From: Pseudomonas fluorescens
GTDB taxonomy: Bacteria; Pseudomonadota; Gammaproteobacteria; Pseudomonadales; Pseudomonadaceae
Reading direction: 5' to 3'
Length of the DNA stretch: 64,000 nucleotides
Assembly (NCBI RefSeq): GCF_900636825.1
Contig: NZ_LR134318.1
Coordinates: forward strand, 3,257,501-3,321,500
A program made the translations under genes and the position numbers. This document shows positions 8,639 to 17,950 of the stretch, in pieces (the first letter of the stretch is position 1; every line of letters starts with the position of its first letter). The notes under the pieces were generated by a model. The model was not told where the DNA came from. It worked only from the letters and a program-made list of their open reading frames with translations, and ran no database searches.

Positions 8639-9562
8639 TCAGGTGTTGAAACGCACGCCAGGTCTGGCGCGCTCGTCGACCGACAGCTCGAACACATCCG
8701 GTCGCGCATAGTGGCCGACCACGTCGTAGTCGTAGCGGGCGCGGATCAGTTCATCGGTGTCGATATCGGCCGTCAGCAGCCCCGCTTCCCCACGCAATGG
8801 GCCAGCCAACACATCGCCCATTGGCCCGACAATCACGCTGCCACCGGCAATCAGCGGGCGATCCGCCGGCCAGTTGGCGATCTCGACGCCCAGTTCCTCA
8901 GGCGATGCCTGCACCTGACAGGCACTGACGACAAAACACCGTCCCTCGTGAGCAATATGGCGCATGCTGACTTGCCACATTTCCCGCTCGTCGACGGTCG
9001 GTGCGCACCACACTTCAACGCCTTTGGCGTACATCGCCGTGCGCAGCAGCGGCATCATGTTTTCCCAGCACACTACCGCGCCGAGCTTGCCGACTGGGGT
9101 ATCGAATACCGGCAGCGTCGAGCCGTCGCCCTTGCCCCAGATCAGTCGTTCAGTGCCGGTCGGCATCAATTTGCGATGTTTGCCGGTCAGGCCGAGTTGC
9201 GGGTCGAAATACAGCGCGGTGCAATACAACGTGCTGCCGGCCCGCTCGATCACGCCAATTACCAGGTTGGCGCCAGTGCGCGCCGATAGCCCGGCCAGCG
9301 CGTCGGTCTCCACGCCCGGCACATCAATCGCGTTGGCAAAGTAATGTGCATAGGCCTCACGGCCTTCGGGCAGGCGATAACCCAATTGCGTGCCGAAGCC
9401 CTCGCCCTTCGGGTACCCGCCGAGCAGCGCCTCGGGCATGACCACCAGCGCCGCGCCGGATTCGCTGATCGCGCTTTCCCAACCGAGAATCTGTTCCAGG
9501 GTTTCACTTTTGCCGCCGGGCAAAGCACCGATCTGCAGCGCAGCAACAATCGACTTGGGCAT
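8639..9562 (-). CDS. Nitrilase family hydrolase
   Basis: A 307-residue carbon-nitrogen hydrolase. The catalytic triad is visible: Glu44 ([10 protein letters not shown]), Lys131 ([10 protein letters not shown]) and Cys165 ([10 protein letters not shown]). The CWEN context and the [16 protein letters not shown] segment are typical of true nitrilases, which turn organic nitriles into carboxylic acids and ammonia. The specific nitrile cannot be told. It is cytoplasmic with no signal. A LysR gene is divergent with 84 bp between starts and probably controls it. Confidence 0.9.
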   Translation of the reverse strand: MPKSIVAALQIGALPGGKSETLEQILGWESAISESGAALVVMPEALLGGYPKGEGFGTQLGYRLPEGREAYAHYFANAIDVPGVETDALAGLSARTGANLVIGVIERAGSTLYCTALYFDPQLGLTGKHRKLMPTGTERLIWGKGDGSTLPVFDTPVGKLGAVVCWENMMPLLRTAMYAKGVEVWCAPTVDEREMWQVSMRHIAHEGRCFVVSACQVQASPEELGVEIANWPADRPLIAGGSVIVGPMGDVLAGPLRGEAGLLTADIDTDELIRARYDYDVVGHYARPDVFELSVDERARPGVRFNT

Positions 9563-9646
9563 CGCATTGACTCCATCAGGTTCAAAGGTTGCTGATTGTG
9601 TTGCGTCACGCGATCATGAATAAAGCCCGAAACACTGCTGAATGAT

Positions 9647-10555
9647 ATGAGCCAAATGAATATCGCCAATGTCGATCTCAATTTATTGAAAGTCTTCGAA
9701 GCCCTGCATGAAGAATCCAGCGCCAGCCGCGCGGCACTGCGCCTGGGCGTCACGCAATCGGCGGTGAGCGCTGCGTTGCGGCGTTTGCGCGATGTCTACG
9801 GCGACCCGTTGTTTGTGCGCACCGGACGCGGCCTCGCGCCCACGCTAAGGGCTAACCAGTTGAAACCGGTGGTCAGTGAGGCGCTGAACAAATGCCGGCA
9901 AAGTCTGGCGATGGTCGACCCGGCGGCCAATCAATACGAAGGTCGCTCGGTCACGGTGGGGCTATCGGACGACTTCGAGATTGCCTACGGTCGCCGCTTG
10001 ATCGAAGAAATCGCCCGCAGTGCGCCGAAGCTGCGACTGATTTTTCGCCAGACCCACAGCCAGATCGTCGCCCGCGCGCTGATGGAGCGCAGCATCGATC
10101 TGGCAATCACTGCAGGTGGGTTTGCCGAACGCTTGCTCAGCCGGCAGGTGTTGGGCGAAGGCGGCTACGCGTGTCTGATCGATCCGGCGAGTCTTGCGCG
10201 CGGTCAGCAGGAAATCGGTCTGCAGGAGTTCGTGGCCCGCGAGCACATTCTGGTGTCGTCCGGCGGGTTTATCGGGATTACCGATGAGGGGTTGGCGGCG
10301 CTCGGGCTGAGTCGGCGGGTCTGCGCCTCGACCACGCATTTTGCGGCATTGCCTTACCTGCTCAAGGGCAGTCAGGCCGTGGCGACGATTCCGGCGCACG
10401 CCGCTGAGGGGATCGCGGCGCACAGCGGGCTGGCGCTGCTGCCCTGCCCGCTGGCCCTGCCACGCTATCCGATCGAGCTGGGCTGGCGCACCAGCACCCA
10501 GATCGATCCGGTGATAGTCAAAGTCCGTGAGGTGATTGCCGCCAGTTTCGGCTGA
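9647..10555 (+). CDS. LysR family transcriptional regulator
   Basis: A 302-residue LysR protein of the NahR/NodD-like branch. The N-terminal pattern VDLNLLKVFEALHEESSASR is followed by the winged helix (TQSAVSAALRRLRDVYGDPL) and an effector-binding domain. It is divergent from the nitrilase gene across 84 bp, so it is the likely regulator of that gene, responding to a nitrile or its acid. It ends four bases before the convergent small gene at 10559 with no visible terminator between them. Confidence 0.88.
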   Translation: MSQMNIANVDLNLLKVFEALHEESSASRAALRLGVTQSAVSAALRRLRDVYGDPLFVRTGRGLAPTLRANQLKPVVSEALNKCRQSLAMVDPAANQYEGRSVTVGLSDDFEIAYGRRLIEEIARSAPKLRLIFRQTHSQIVARALMERSIDLAITAGGFAERLLSRQVLGEGGYACLIDPASLARGQQEIGLQEFVAREHILVSSGGFIGITDEGLAALGLSRRVCASTTHFAALPYLLKGSQAVATIPAHAAEGIAAHSGLALLPCPLALPRYPIELGWRTSTQIDPVIVKVREVIAASFG

Positions 10556-10558
10556 CGC

Positions 10559-10813
10559 TTACTTGTTTGCCGCCATCAAGCGGTTGACTTCGCTGCGCAC
10601 CATATTGGCGAACTCAGGGGGCGACATGCCGTCCAGCTCCGCACGGACCCATTCGGCCCATTTGCCTTTGCGCTTGCCGCGCTCGCCAAACAAGCGCGCG
10701 GCCTCGCCTTTGGCTTTACCGAGGTTGTTTTGCCAGAGTTCGAACAGACGGGATTTCTCATCCTCCAGCGCCGCGCGCTCTGCGAGGGGTTTGTCGGCCA
10801 GATTGAAACTCAT
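10559..10813 (-). CDS. Small conserved hypothetical protein
   Basis: An 84-residue, highly charged, probably helical cytoplasmic protein (EDEKSRLFELWQNNLGKAKG, then KGKWAEWVRAELDGMSPPEF). I do not recognise a named domain. No signal peptide or membrane segment is visible. It is accepted as a gene because it has even amino-acid composition and a plausible ATG start, and it fills the gap convergent to the LysR gene. Confidence 0.65.
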   Translation of the reverse strand: MSFNLADKPLAERAALEDEKSRLFELWQNNLGKAKGEAARLFGERGKRKGKWAEWVRAELDGMSPPEFANMVRSEVNRLMAANK

Positions 10814-10966
10814 GGGAAATTATCCTGCTGCGTAAAATGCCGACATCTTACACGCTCGGCTGAAATCTCCCGCGCAGGTTTTTCTGTCTGCCAGACATTC
10901 ATGCAACTTTTTGCCTAGCGCTACACTCCATTGTTCACTGTTCATTCACCTGCAAGGAGATCACCA

Positions 10967-11284
10967 ATGGCCCGCAAATCCGCCGTGCAAGCCGCTCAGG
11001 AGCAAATCAAGGATCAAGCGTTCAGCGAGCTTCAGGCCCTGATCGAAGAATCGGAGAAACTGCTCAAGAGCAGCGCCTCGATGGTCGGCGAAGAAGCGGA
11101 GACCCTGCGCGGTCAAATCGGCTTGAAGTTGCAGCAGGCACTGGATTCGGTATCCAGCGTGCGCGACCGCACCAAACCCGCAGTCGACGCCACTGAAAGC
11201 TACATTGGCGGCCATCCATGGCAAACCGTAGCGATCTCGGCCGGTTTTGGTCTGGTGGTCGGTTTGCTGCTCGGTCGTCGCTAA
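10967..11284 (+). CDS. DUF883 family protein (ElaB/YqjD-like)
   Basis: A 105-residue protein with a charged helical N-terminal two-thirds (QEQIKDQAFSELQALIEESE) and a C-terminal glycine-rich membrane anchor ending GLLLGRR. This is the ElaB/YqjD/YgaM pattern. In E. coli these proteins are tail-anchored in the inner membrane, are induced in stationary phase and can bind ribosomes. The ATG with AAGGAG nine bases upstream was chosen over an in-frame start 36 bases further upstream. A terminator follows within 20 bases. Confidence 0.85.
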   Translation: MARKSAVQAAQEQIKDQAFSELQALIEESEKLLKSSASMVGEEAETLRGQIGLKLQQALDSVSSVRDRTKPAVDATESYIGGHPWQTVAISAGFGLVVGLLLGRR

Positions 11285-11300
11285 GCGCAGACCCCGCCAA

Positions 11301-11330
11301 AAAAAGGCGAGCCATTTGGCTCGCCTTTTT
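11301..11330 (+). terminator. Intrinsic terminator after the DUF883 gene
   Basis: AAAAAGGCGAGCC-attt-GGCTCGCCTTTTT is a 13-bp perfect stem with A and T runs on both sides. It can stop transcription from both the DUF883 gene and the convergent dpkA-like gene. Confidence 0.93.
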
Positions 11331-11346
11331 CATGCCTGGCGAAAAG

Positions 11347-12387
11347 TCACTGCCCGGCCAGATCTCGCAACTGCGCCAGGGTTTGCTCGTCGAGCCCGAT
11401 GCCGTCGGCCAGTGATCGGGCGCGCTGCAAGTGCCGCCGGTCACCGGGTAAGCGCTTGAGTCCGACGCCGTGCATCTGCCGCACCAATTCCTGACTGCGC
11501 TCGGCAAAACTTTGCCCCGCCGATTTGTTCGGATCGATGACGATCAGCAGCTGCCCGGTCCACGGCGTTTTCGCCCCCGGATGATTGGACCAGTCAAACT
11601 CGAACGAAAAATTGCCGCCGGTCAACGCCGCCGCCAGCAGTTCGACCATCATCGACAGCGCTGAGCCTTTGTGGCCGCCGAATGGCAGCAGCGCACCGCC
11701 CTCGAGGATCGCCTTGGGGTCCTGAGTCGGCTGGCCGAGGCTGTCGACGCCCGTCCCCGCCGGCAATCGCTCCCCCTCACGTGCGGCGATCTGCACATCA
11801 CCATGGGCGATGGCGCTGGTGGCCAGGTCAAACACAATCGGCGCGCCGCCTGCCCGTGGCGCGGCGAAGGCAATCGGGTTGGTCCCGAACAGCGGTCGAT
11901 CGGCGCCATGCGGCACCACGCACGTCATGCTGTTGACCACGCTCAACGCCACCAGCCCTTCCTCGGCGAACGGTTCGACATCCGGCCACAGCGCTGCGAA
12001 GTGATGCGAGTTGCGGATCGCCAGCACCGCGATCCCCGCGTGCCGGGCTTTTTCCACCAACAGCGGACGTGCCGCCGCCAGCGCCGGTTGCGCGAAACCG
12101 TTGGCGGCATCAACCCGCACAAAGCCCGGAGCAACATCCTCGACTTGCGGGACGGCCTGACCGTTGACCCAGCCGCTTTTCAGGGTCGAAACGTAACCTG
12201 GCATGCGAAACACGCCGTGACTGTGCGCGCCATCGCGCTCGGCGCCGGCACAGTTAGCCGCCAGCACGCGGGCGACGTCGGCTGAGGTACCGTGATTGAG
12301 AAAGATCGTTTCAAGCAGTTGCGTCAGCGCTTGCAGTGACAAAGTAGATGAAGCAGTTGCGGAAACAGCATCGTGTGGCGCAGACAT
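11347..12387 (-). CDS. dpkA: Delta1-piperideine-2-carboxylate/pyrroline-2-carboxylate reductase (Ldh2/MDH family)
   Basis: A 346-residue member of the malate/L-lactate dehydrogenase type 2 family, which does not use a Rossmann fold. Conserved segments include DGAHSHGVFRMPGY, RNSHHFAALWPD and FGGHKGSALSMMVE. Their detailed wording matches Pseudomonas DpkA as I recall it. DpkA reduces the cyclic imine from D-lysine to L-pipecolate, or pyrroline-2-carboxylate to L-proline, with NADPH. The ATG at 12387 has GGAGC upstream; an in-frame extension to 12504 looks non-coding. No lysine-catabolic neighbours are in the window. Confidence 0.8.
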   Translation of the reverse strand: MSAPHDAVSATASSTLSLQALTQLLETIFLNHGTSADVARVLAANCAGAERDGAHSHGVFRMPGYVSTLKSGWVNGQAVPQVEDVAPGFVRVDAANGFAQPALAAARPLLVEKARHAGIAVLAIRNSHHFAALWPDVEPFAEEGLVALSVVNSMTCVVPHGADRPLFGTNPIAFAAPRAGGAPIVFDLATSAIAHGDVQIAAREGERLPAGTGVDSLGQPTQDPKAILEGGALLPFGGHKGSALSMMVELLAAALTGGNFSFEFDWSNHPGAKTPWTGQLLIVIDPNKSAGQSFAERSQELVRQMHGVGLKRLPGDRRHLQRARSLADGIGLDEQTLAQLRDLAGQ

Positions 12388-12613
12388 CTGAAGCTCCAGA
12401 CTGATTATTGGAGGGAACAACAGCGTACGAACAACCGCATCCTGATTAACCATGCCCGCCCGGTGCTGTGTCAACCCTAGCGTCGGCGATGGGCATGCCA
12501 GCACACTTTGCCGTCGTCCGTGCCATAACCATGTACCACCTGCGCCGCTTCGTTGACCCGCAGTCTTGAGCTTTCATCTTTCGGCGCCTGTGCGCTTTGC
12601 TCGAGACTTGACG

Positions 12614-13765
12614 ATGACTGCCACCGCACCGCTGTTGTTTCCGGAAACCCTGAATTCGCCTGGCCTGTGGAAAGCTCTGGGCAAAACCCACGGTCTATCG
12701 GAGAAGGATTTCAGATGGCTTGGGCACCTTTCCCTGGCGACCCACACTCTGCGCAGTGAACAAACACCGGCCATGCTCGCCGAGCGCGTTCTGGTCAATG
12801 TTGATCAAGCGGCACCGGTACCACTCGCCGGCGCCTTCGTTCTTAGTGCCACTCCCGACGAACACGCCCATATCCTCTACACCCCCTATGCAGGCATCAA
12901 GAAATACGACAGCCGCGCCAGCCTGAAAACCGCCCTGCAAAAACTCCTCGAGGAGGCTGACGAAGACGACGATCTGCTGGCCTTTGTCGCGTTCTCGCAG
13001 CGCCGCCGAATAGTCGAGGCGAAAACCCTCACGCTGTCCTTCGAGACCATCGACGGCGAAGTTTTCGAGATGCAAAAAGACGCGCTGATACAGGCACGGC
13101 AAATCAATGCCCAGGCGCTGATGGACGAATTGACGCAGCTTCCGTCGCTGGACACCCTGCTGAATCAATGCCTGGATACATGGCTGCAGGCCGAGTTTGG
13201 CCAACTTGCCCATCGCCACAGCCGGGTGAGCTTCTACACGCTGCCGGAACCGGACAGCGAATCCGGTGAAACGAACGCGCGTTACTGGCTCGACTCCATG
13301 AGTCTGAGTGAGGCGCTGCTGAGGTTTTATCGCACTGCGCAATGGCCGGCGAACCAGCAACACGAATTTTCCAATCCGGGCAAAACACCCCACGAAGATG
13401 ATCAGGAGAAATGGGGAAAGGCCGTGGTGCATATTTGCAGCAAGCTCCCCGTTCTGCTGTTCGAACAACTCGAAGCGTTCTGGGATGCCCCGTGTGCCGA
13501 TGGCTCACCACGCCGTCTGTTATTCGCCAATGCCTTGACCAGCCAGGCCCGCACCGAGCTGTTGCTCAAGCGCGAAGCGCAGATCATCAGCGCAGACCAG
13601 TTCGACACGCTGCATCTGATCGTCAGACCGATTGCCGGCAGTCGCCGCCCGACGATAGAAACGCTGCAGGTCTGGGAGCATGAGGCCAACTACATCGAAC
13701 CCGCCGGCTCGCTGATGCTTGGTGACGTCAACGCCTTCCTGTACACCCCGTCCTCGGGGCTGTAA
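12614..13765 (+). CDS. N-terminal part of a large toxin-like protein, cut by an in-frame stop
   Basis: 383 residues before TAA at 13763-13765. The next open frame resumes in the same frame directly after the stop and continues for more than 1,200 residues. The sequence shows a module around residues 69-124 (PLAGAFVL..HILYTPYAGI) that recurs three more times downstream. The second copy is interrupted by the stop itself, just after FLYTPSSGL. The style matches the very large proteins annotated in Pseudomonas as dermonecrotic-toxin-like (DUF6543). I infer a nonsense mutation in an originally continuous gene of about 1,600 residues. There is no signal peptide. The ATG was chosen over an upstream TTG; the ribosome site is weak. 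A sequencing error at the stop is an alternative. Confidence 0.7.
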   Translation: MTATAPLLFPETLNSPGLWKALGKTHGLSEKDFRWLGHLSLATHTLRSEQTPAMLAERVLVNVDQAAPVPLAGAFVLSATPDEHAHILYTPYAGIKKYDSRASLKTALQKLLEEADEDDDLLAFVAFSQRRRIVEAKTLTLSFETIDGEVFEMQKDALIQARQINAQALMDELTQLPSLDTLLNQCLDTWLQAEFGQLAHRHSRVSFYTLPEPDSESGETNARYWLDSMSLSEALLRFYRTAQWPANQQHEFSNPGKTPHEDDQEKWGKAVVHICSKLPVLLFEQLEAFWDAPCADGSPRRLLFANALTSQARTELLLKREAQIISADQFDTLHLIVRPIAGSRRPTIETLQVWEHEANYIEPAGSLMLGDVNAFLYTPSSGL

Positions 13766-13798
13766 CGGCTCACGGATTACGCAGACCTCAAGGACACG

Positions 13799-16700
13799 GT
13801 GCTGAGCAAGTTCAGCCAACCGGGGCACGAAGATGAAATGTACGCCCTGCTGAGCCTGGAAGAGCGCCTGCGCTATCAGAGTTTCGAACAACCGAGCGTG
13901 CGCGGGGAAATGGTCGGAGGGGAAATTTTCAAGGTGCTGTTTGAGTTCATTCTCACCAAGCAGCGGCAGAATATTTTGTATGCCTTGCAGGTATTCCGGC
14001 ATAGCGAGGGGGCTGTAGACATTGACGCCTTATGTGATCAGGCGCTGGATATTCGCGCGATGATTCATGAACAACTGCTGAGCCTCGACAGCAACGGCCG
14101 CTGGAGTACCCGTCCGGTGATTGCCAGCAATCAACAGCCATCCAGCGTGCTTGCCGACGCCGCCCTGCTGGCCAGCAAAACCTGTGACAGCATCGCCGCA
14201 CCTCTTGACAACGAATTCAGCGCCCAGCCCACTGCGACACAAAGCGAGCAGCGCACCTACCTGCAAAACCTCAAGGCAAAGTGGGTGGATGCTTTATCGA
14301 TGGGCATTCGCACCGAAGCACGAATGAGGCACATGCAAGGCAGTTTCGCCGCGTGCGACAAAGCCATCGTTGACACCGTTTTCAATTCCACTGACCGCAG
14401 CCGACGGGAGCGCAAGGCGCTCAATGGTTTTCGTCCCGATGCTTATGCGATCACCCTTCAAGTCCCCGGCGAACAGTCATTGATGCCTCTGGCTGGTTGT
14501 TTCCTGTTGACGGAACGGGGTGGGCTCGATGACCGGCATTCCGGCCGGGTACTGACGTGGACACCCGCCCTGGGGCTGGAAGCTTTCGACCATTTGAGTA
14601 GTGCGCGCCTGGCGTTGAGCCGCCTGCTTGAAGACAGTGCCAAGCGCCAGGTGCTATTGGAAAATCTGCCCCCCGCCCAATGGCGTCAGGCCCGGAATTA
14701 CCAACTCGGGCCCTTTCGACTGATCGAGGACGACCTGCTGGGCAACCGTATCGAATCGGCCATCAGCCATACGTTGGCGCACTCGGAATACTTGCGCGGA
14801 CGCATCACTGACTCGAACAAACTGGCCGCGGCTCTGAAACGGCTGACGCGCACGGCCGACTTCACCAATCTGCTGCGCGCTGCTGCAGTTTCGAGGGCTA
14901 TTCACCAACAGCAAACGCTGCCCGCGTGGCTCGGCATGGCGCCCGTCAAAGAGCAGCAATTGCATCTTGAACTGCTGGAGCAATGGCACAACAACGTCAG
15001 CGACAACAAGGATTACCTTGACGGCGTTCCCGACTTGCCCGGGTACATCAAACAACGCCTTAAAACGTTGCTCAACGCACGGTTTCCCGGGAACAGTCTG
15101 GATCCGGAACTGATCGAAATCACCCCCGTTCTGGCGCTCGCAGGGCCGACACGCAGCCTGACCGAGTTTGCTCTGGATCACATCAATGTCAGTCAGGGCA
15201 CCGGTTTCAACATTGCCGTGAAAACCTTGAAAGCGTTGCCCGCCGGCCTGGATCAACAGGCGGTAAAGCAATTGCTGCTGTCGCTGAACATCGCGTCGAC
15301 CTATGCGACGAAAGTGCTTGAGAAATTATCCGACACAGGCGCTGACGGAACAGCCCGAAAACAGCGCTTTACCAGGCAATTACCGTGGCAACTGTTGCAA
15401 CATGCCCACGGATTGAAACTGCAACGACAACTGTCCGAGACTGCATTCGACTTTATCTGCCAGGTGCTGGACATCCCCGACGGCATTGCCCGCGCCACAG
15501 TCTCTGGTGCCGATGCCGTCGTCTCGCCCTTGGCATTGATCAAGACCTCAGGCGCCGAGGTCGTGAAGTCGCTGGGGCTGTATGTTTTTGGCCCGGGCAA
15601 CGGGCAAAAAGGTCCGTCAGTCCTGTTCGCGCCTTACTCCGACACGGTTTTTCACGAGTTTGAAAACCCCACAAAACTTATCGCCGCGTTGAACACTCCC
15701 GGGGCCTTGCAGGAGCTGCTGCTACGGCGTTTACCGGTAACGCACCAGGCCGGGTTCCGTAGCCTGTTGCAGTCCACTGTCGGTGAAACCAGTGAAATGA
15801 CCCTGGTCACGCAGGCGATTACAGGCAACTTGTTTGAGCAACTGTTCGCCGACAACCGCAGCCTGCTCAAGCAATTTCTCGGCAGTCAGGCGCAGAGCAC
15901 CGCGCAAGCGGACTGGGAGGCGGCGAAGCATGTATTCAGTGAGGGAGTGCAACGGGTAGCCGGATTATTGCCCGGCAAACTGGCTTATGTGCCGTTCCTT
16001 TGGCAGGCCTATAAAGACTTCAAGGCCTCGGCGGAAAACCTGCAGAACCATCACTGGAAACGCGCTTTGCGGTCATTCATCGATGGCGCGGTGGAAATGG
16101 TCAGCCTCGGGCGACTGGCGCTGGAGGACAATTCGCCGAAGCCAGCATCCACAGAGTCGCCCGCAGAATCGCTTGAAGAGTCGCCCAAAGAGCCGCCCAC
16201 AGAAGAGGCGAAGAAAACGCCCGAGAAGGACCCGGAAAAATTCACCCCCTCTTGGAAGAACATCAGCCCCACTGCGCCGGCGCGGACTCAATTACAGTCT
16301 TTTGAAGCCCAGGACGTCGCCCTCAAGGATCTGCGCCACAACGCCAGCAAAGGCACCTACCTCGACGCAACCGACAAAAAAACCTACGCCGCGATTGATG
16401 GCAAGGTTCTGCGCGTGAAGAAAAACGGTGCCGCCCTGCATATGTACGATGGCCAGACGTTCGGCCCGGGCCTGTGCAAGAAAGACAACGTGCTGGTGCT
16501 GGATCCCAACGTACGCGCCATCCGTGCAGGTAAAGTCCTGTCGACCTTCGGGCGGCGGAAAAAAGCCAGCCCTGAGGCGCGCGAGGCGCTGAACATTCAA
16601 GCGCAAGGCATGAAAGAGATTCGTCGCAAACATCCGCTAAGGGCGTGGATGCTGGTGCAGGCGATCGACGTCGCCCGCTTTTACGCGTTCAACAGTTTGC

Positions 16701-17464
16701 ATAATCTCGCGCAGCTGAAAAACAAGGTCAGCAATCCCCGGCTGGAAACCTTCCTCAAATCCTTTTTCGATGTGCCCACGGTGGACGCCGACCTGCTGGG
16801 CAACATTCACAATGCGATCGTACCGATCTGCAACGCATTGGTGGATCCGACCGAAGACCTGATGAATACCGATCGTTTCGTCATCGGCACCAACAAATAC
16901 CCTGAGGGCCGAATGTCAGCCTTCGTACTCGATGGCGATCCTGAGAGGAAGGTCCACTTCTCCGAGCTGTTTTTCGAACCGCACCTGGACTGGTACAAGA
17001 CCGGAACAACCGAACCGTTCAACGTCGACGGGCACGCCCAGGCCGCGCTGCTGATCCATGAGTTTGCCCACATTGTGAGCAACGCCATCGATATCACCAT
17101 GGTCGAATCGCGCCGACCATTCGCCGACCTGATTTCGGTGACAACGCCGCAAGGCCAGGAATTGAAGCAGGCGCAGCAGGCATTTCAACGTGAGGCCTTG
17201 TCATTGGCCACGCCCCGAGAACAGTTGTTCGGGCGCTGGGACAGTGAAGATGAAGACTGGGTTGGCCTGGACCAGATTGAAGGCCTGGATGCGTCGTCCG
17301 CCTGCAAAGGCATTCTGAAAGCCACTTCAAGCCTGACGCTGGCCGAAGCACGCAATGCCTTTCTCGACCAGAACAAAGCGCAGGCGCGGATCAAAACGAT
17401 CCTGATCAACGCTGACTCGCTGGCGATGCTGATTTGCGAAATGGGCCGAAAACTCGACGGGTGA
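13799..17464 (+). CDS. C-terminal part of the large toxin-like protein, HEFAH putative zinc metalloprotease
   Basis: 1,221 residues from a GTG with no ribosome site, in the same frame as the preceding fragment and 33 bases after its stop. Two more copies of the Y/WTPxxGL module appear (VLTWTPALGL near 260, VLFAPYSDTV near 615). A run rich in Glu, Pro and Ser follows (about 780-815). The C-terminal 400 residues are a separate domain containing HEFAH at residues 1087-1091, with Glu1103 a possible third zinc ligand. HExxH is the zincin protease signature. No secretion signal, VgrG or PAAR gene or obvious immunity gene is adjacent. Function as a toxin is inferred from architecture. Whether this part is translated alone is unknown; it may be a pseudogene remnant. 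Confidence 0.7.
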   Translation: MLSKFSQPGHEDEMYALLSLEERLRYQSFEQPSVRGEMVGGEIFKVLFEFILTKQRQNILYALQVFRHSEGAVDIDALCDQALDIRAMIHEQLLSLDSNGRWSTRPVIASNQQPSSVLADAALLASKTCDSIAAPLDNEFSAQPTATQSEQRTYLQNLKAKWVDALSMGIRTEARMRHMQGSFAACDKAIVDTVFNSTDRSRRERKALNGFRPDAYAITLQVPGEQSLMPLAGCFLLTERGGLDDRHSGRVLTWTPALGLEAFDHLSSARLALSRLLEDSAKRQVLLENLPPAQWRQARNYQLGPFRLIEDDLLGNRIESAISHTLAHSEYLRGRITDSNKLAAALKRLTRTADFTNLLRAAAVSRAIHQQQTLPAWLGMAPVKEQQLHLELLEQWHNNVSDNKDYLDGVPDLPGYIKQRLKTLLNARFPGNSLDPELIEITPVLALAGPTRSLTEFALDHINVSQGTGFNIAVKTLKALPAGLDQQAVKQLLLSLNIASTYATKVLEKLSDTGADGTARKQRFTRQLPWQLLQHAHGLKLQRQLSETAFDFICQVLDIPDGIARATVSGADAVVSPLALIKTSGAEVVKSLGLYVFGPGNGQKGPSVLFAPYSDTVFHEFENPTKLIAALNTPGALQELLLRRLPVTHQAGFRSLLQSTVGETSEMTLVTQAITGNLFEQLFADNRSLLKQFLGSQAQSTAQADWEAAKHVFSEGVQRVAGLLPGKLAYVPFLWQAYKDFKASAENLQNHHWKRALRSFIDGAVEMVSLGRLALEDNSPKPASTESPAESLEESPKEPPTEEAKKTPEKDPEKFTPSWKNISPTAPARTQLQSFEAQDVALKDLRHNASKGTYLDATDKKTYAAIDGKVLRVKKNGAALHMYDGQTFGPGLCKKDNVLVLDPNVRAIRAGKVLSTFGRRKKASPEAREALNIQAQGMKEIRRKHPLRAWMLVQAIDVARFYAFNSLHNLAQLKNKVSNPRLETFLKSFFDVPTVDADLLGNIHNAIVPICNALVDPTEDLMNTDRFVIGTNKYPEGRMSAFVLDGDPERKVHFSELFFEPHLDWYKTGTTEPFNVDGHAQAALLIHEFAHIVSNAIDITMVESRRPFADLISVTTPQGQELKQAQQAFQREALSLATPREQLFGRWDSEDEDWVGLDQIEGLDASSACKGILKATSSLTLAEARNAFLDQNKAQARIKTILINADSLAMLICEMGRKLDG

Positions 17465-17478
17465 TTGCTGCGACAGGC

Positions 17479-17507
17479 AAAAAAATGCGCAGCCTCAAGC
17501 TGCGCAT
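17479..17507 (-). terminator. Intrinsic terminator for the PepSY gene
   Basis: Read on the minus strand, ATGCGCAGC-ttgag-GCTGCGCAT is followed by a run of seven T. It lies about 20 bases past the stop codon of the PepSY gene and also just past the end of the convergent toxin-like gene. Confidence 0.9.
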
Positions 17508-17529
17508 GTTGCTGAAAGCACCGGGGCGA

Positions 17530-17799
17530 TCAGTCTTTCTGATCGCGCAATACGTTGCCCGACGCGCCATCGATGCGGAATTCATACACGACACCATCGG
17601 CCTTGCGCCCTTCGCCTTCCCAATAACCATCGTTGTCGGCGCCGATCTCGTACACTTCAACGTAGCCAGCCTTGGTTTTGGCGACTTCGATGGCCTTTTC
17701 GATGCTGAGCCACCCGGCACCCGGCTTATCGGCCAATGCCGCGCCTGCACTGAACAAACCGGCCGCGGCCACCAGGGCTACAAAAGTTTTCTTGATCAT
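17530..17799 (-). CDS. Periplasmic PepSY domain protein
   Basis: An 89-residue secreted protein. Its signal peptide ends ALA (MIKKTFVALVAAAGLFSAGAALA), followed by a single PepSY unit (LSIEKAIEVAKTKAGYVEVY, then YEFRIDGASGNVLRDQKD). PepSY domains occur in propeptides of M4 metalloproteases, where they inhibit the enzyme, and in many small periplasmic proteins of unknown role. GGAGTG precedes the ATG. It is convergent to the toxin-like gene and ends with its own terminator. Confidence 0.88.
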   Translation of the reverse strand: MIKKTFVALVAAAGLFSAGAALADKPGAGWLSIEKAIEVAKTKAGYVEVYEIGADNDGYWEGEGRKADGVVYEFRIDGASGNVLRDQKD

Positions 17800-17950
17800 T
17801 TTTTCACTCCATTTGTGGATAGTGGTCTTTGACGTCCTGTTTTTTGGGCGCTGACGATGAAAATAAGTTCACTTTGATGGGTAAATGCCATGACGGTTGT
17901 TCTCGGCGGAGACTGTCCGAGGTTAGAATGCGCGAAATCAGGACGAGTCG

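Noticed and set aside
12566..12613. TTG start 48 bases upstream for the toxin-like gene
   Set aside because: The extra 16 residues have no ribosome site and do not resemble a signal peptide. The ATG at 12614 is simpler, although its own ribosome site is weak.
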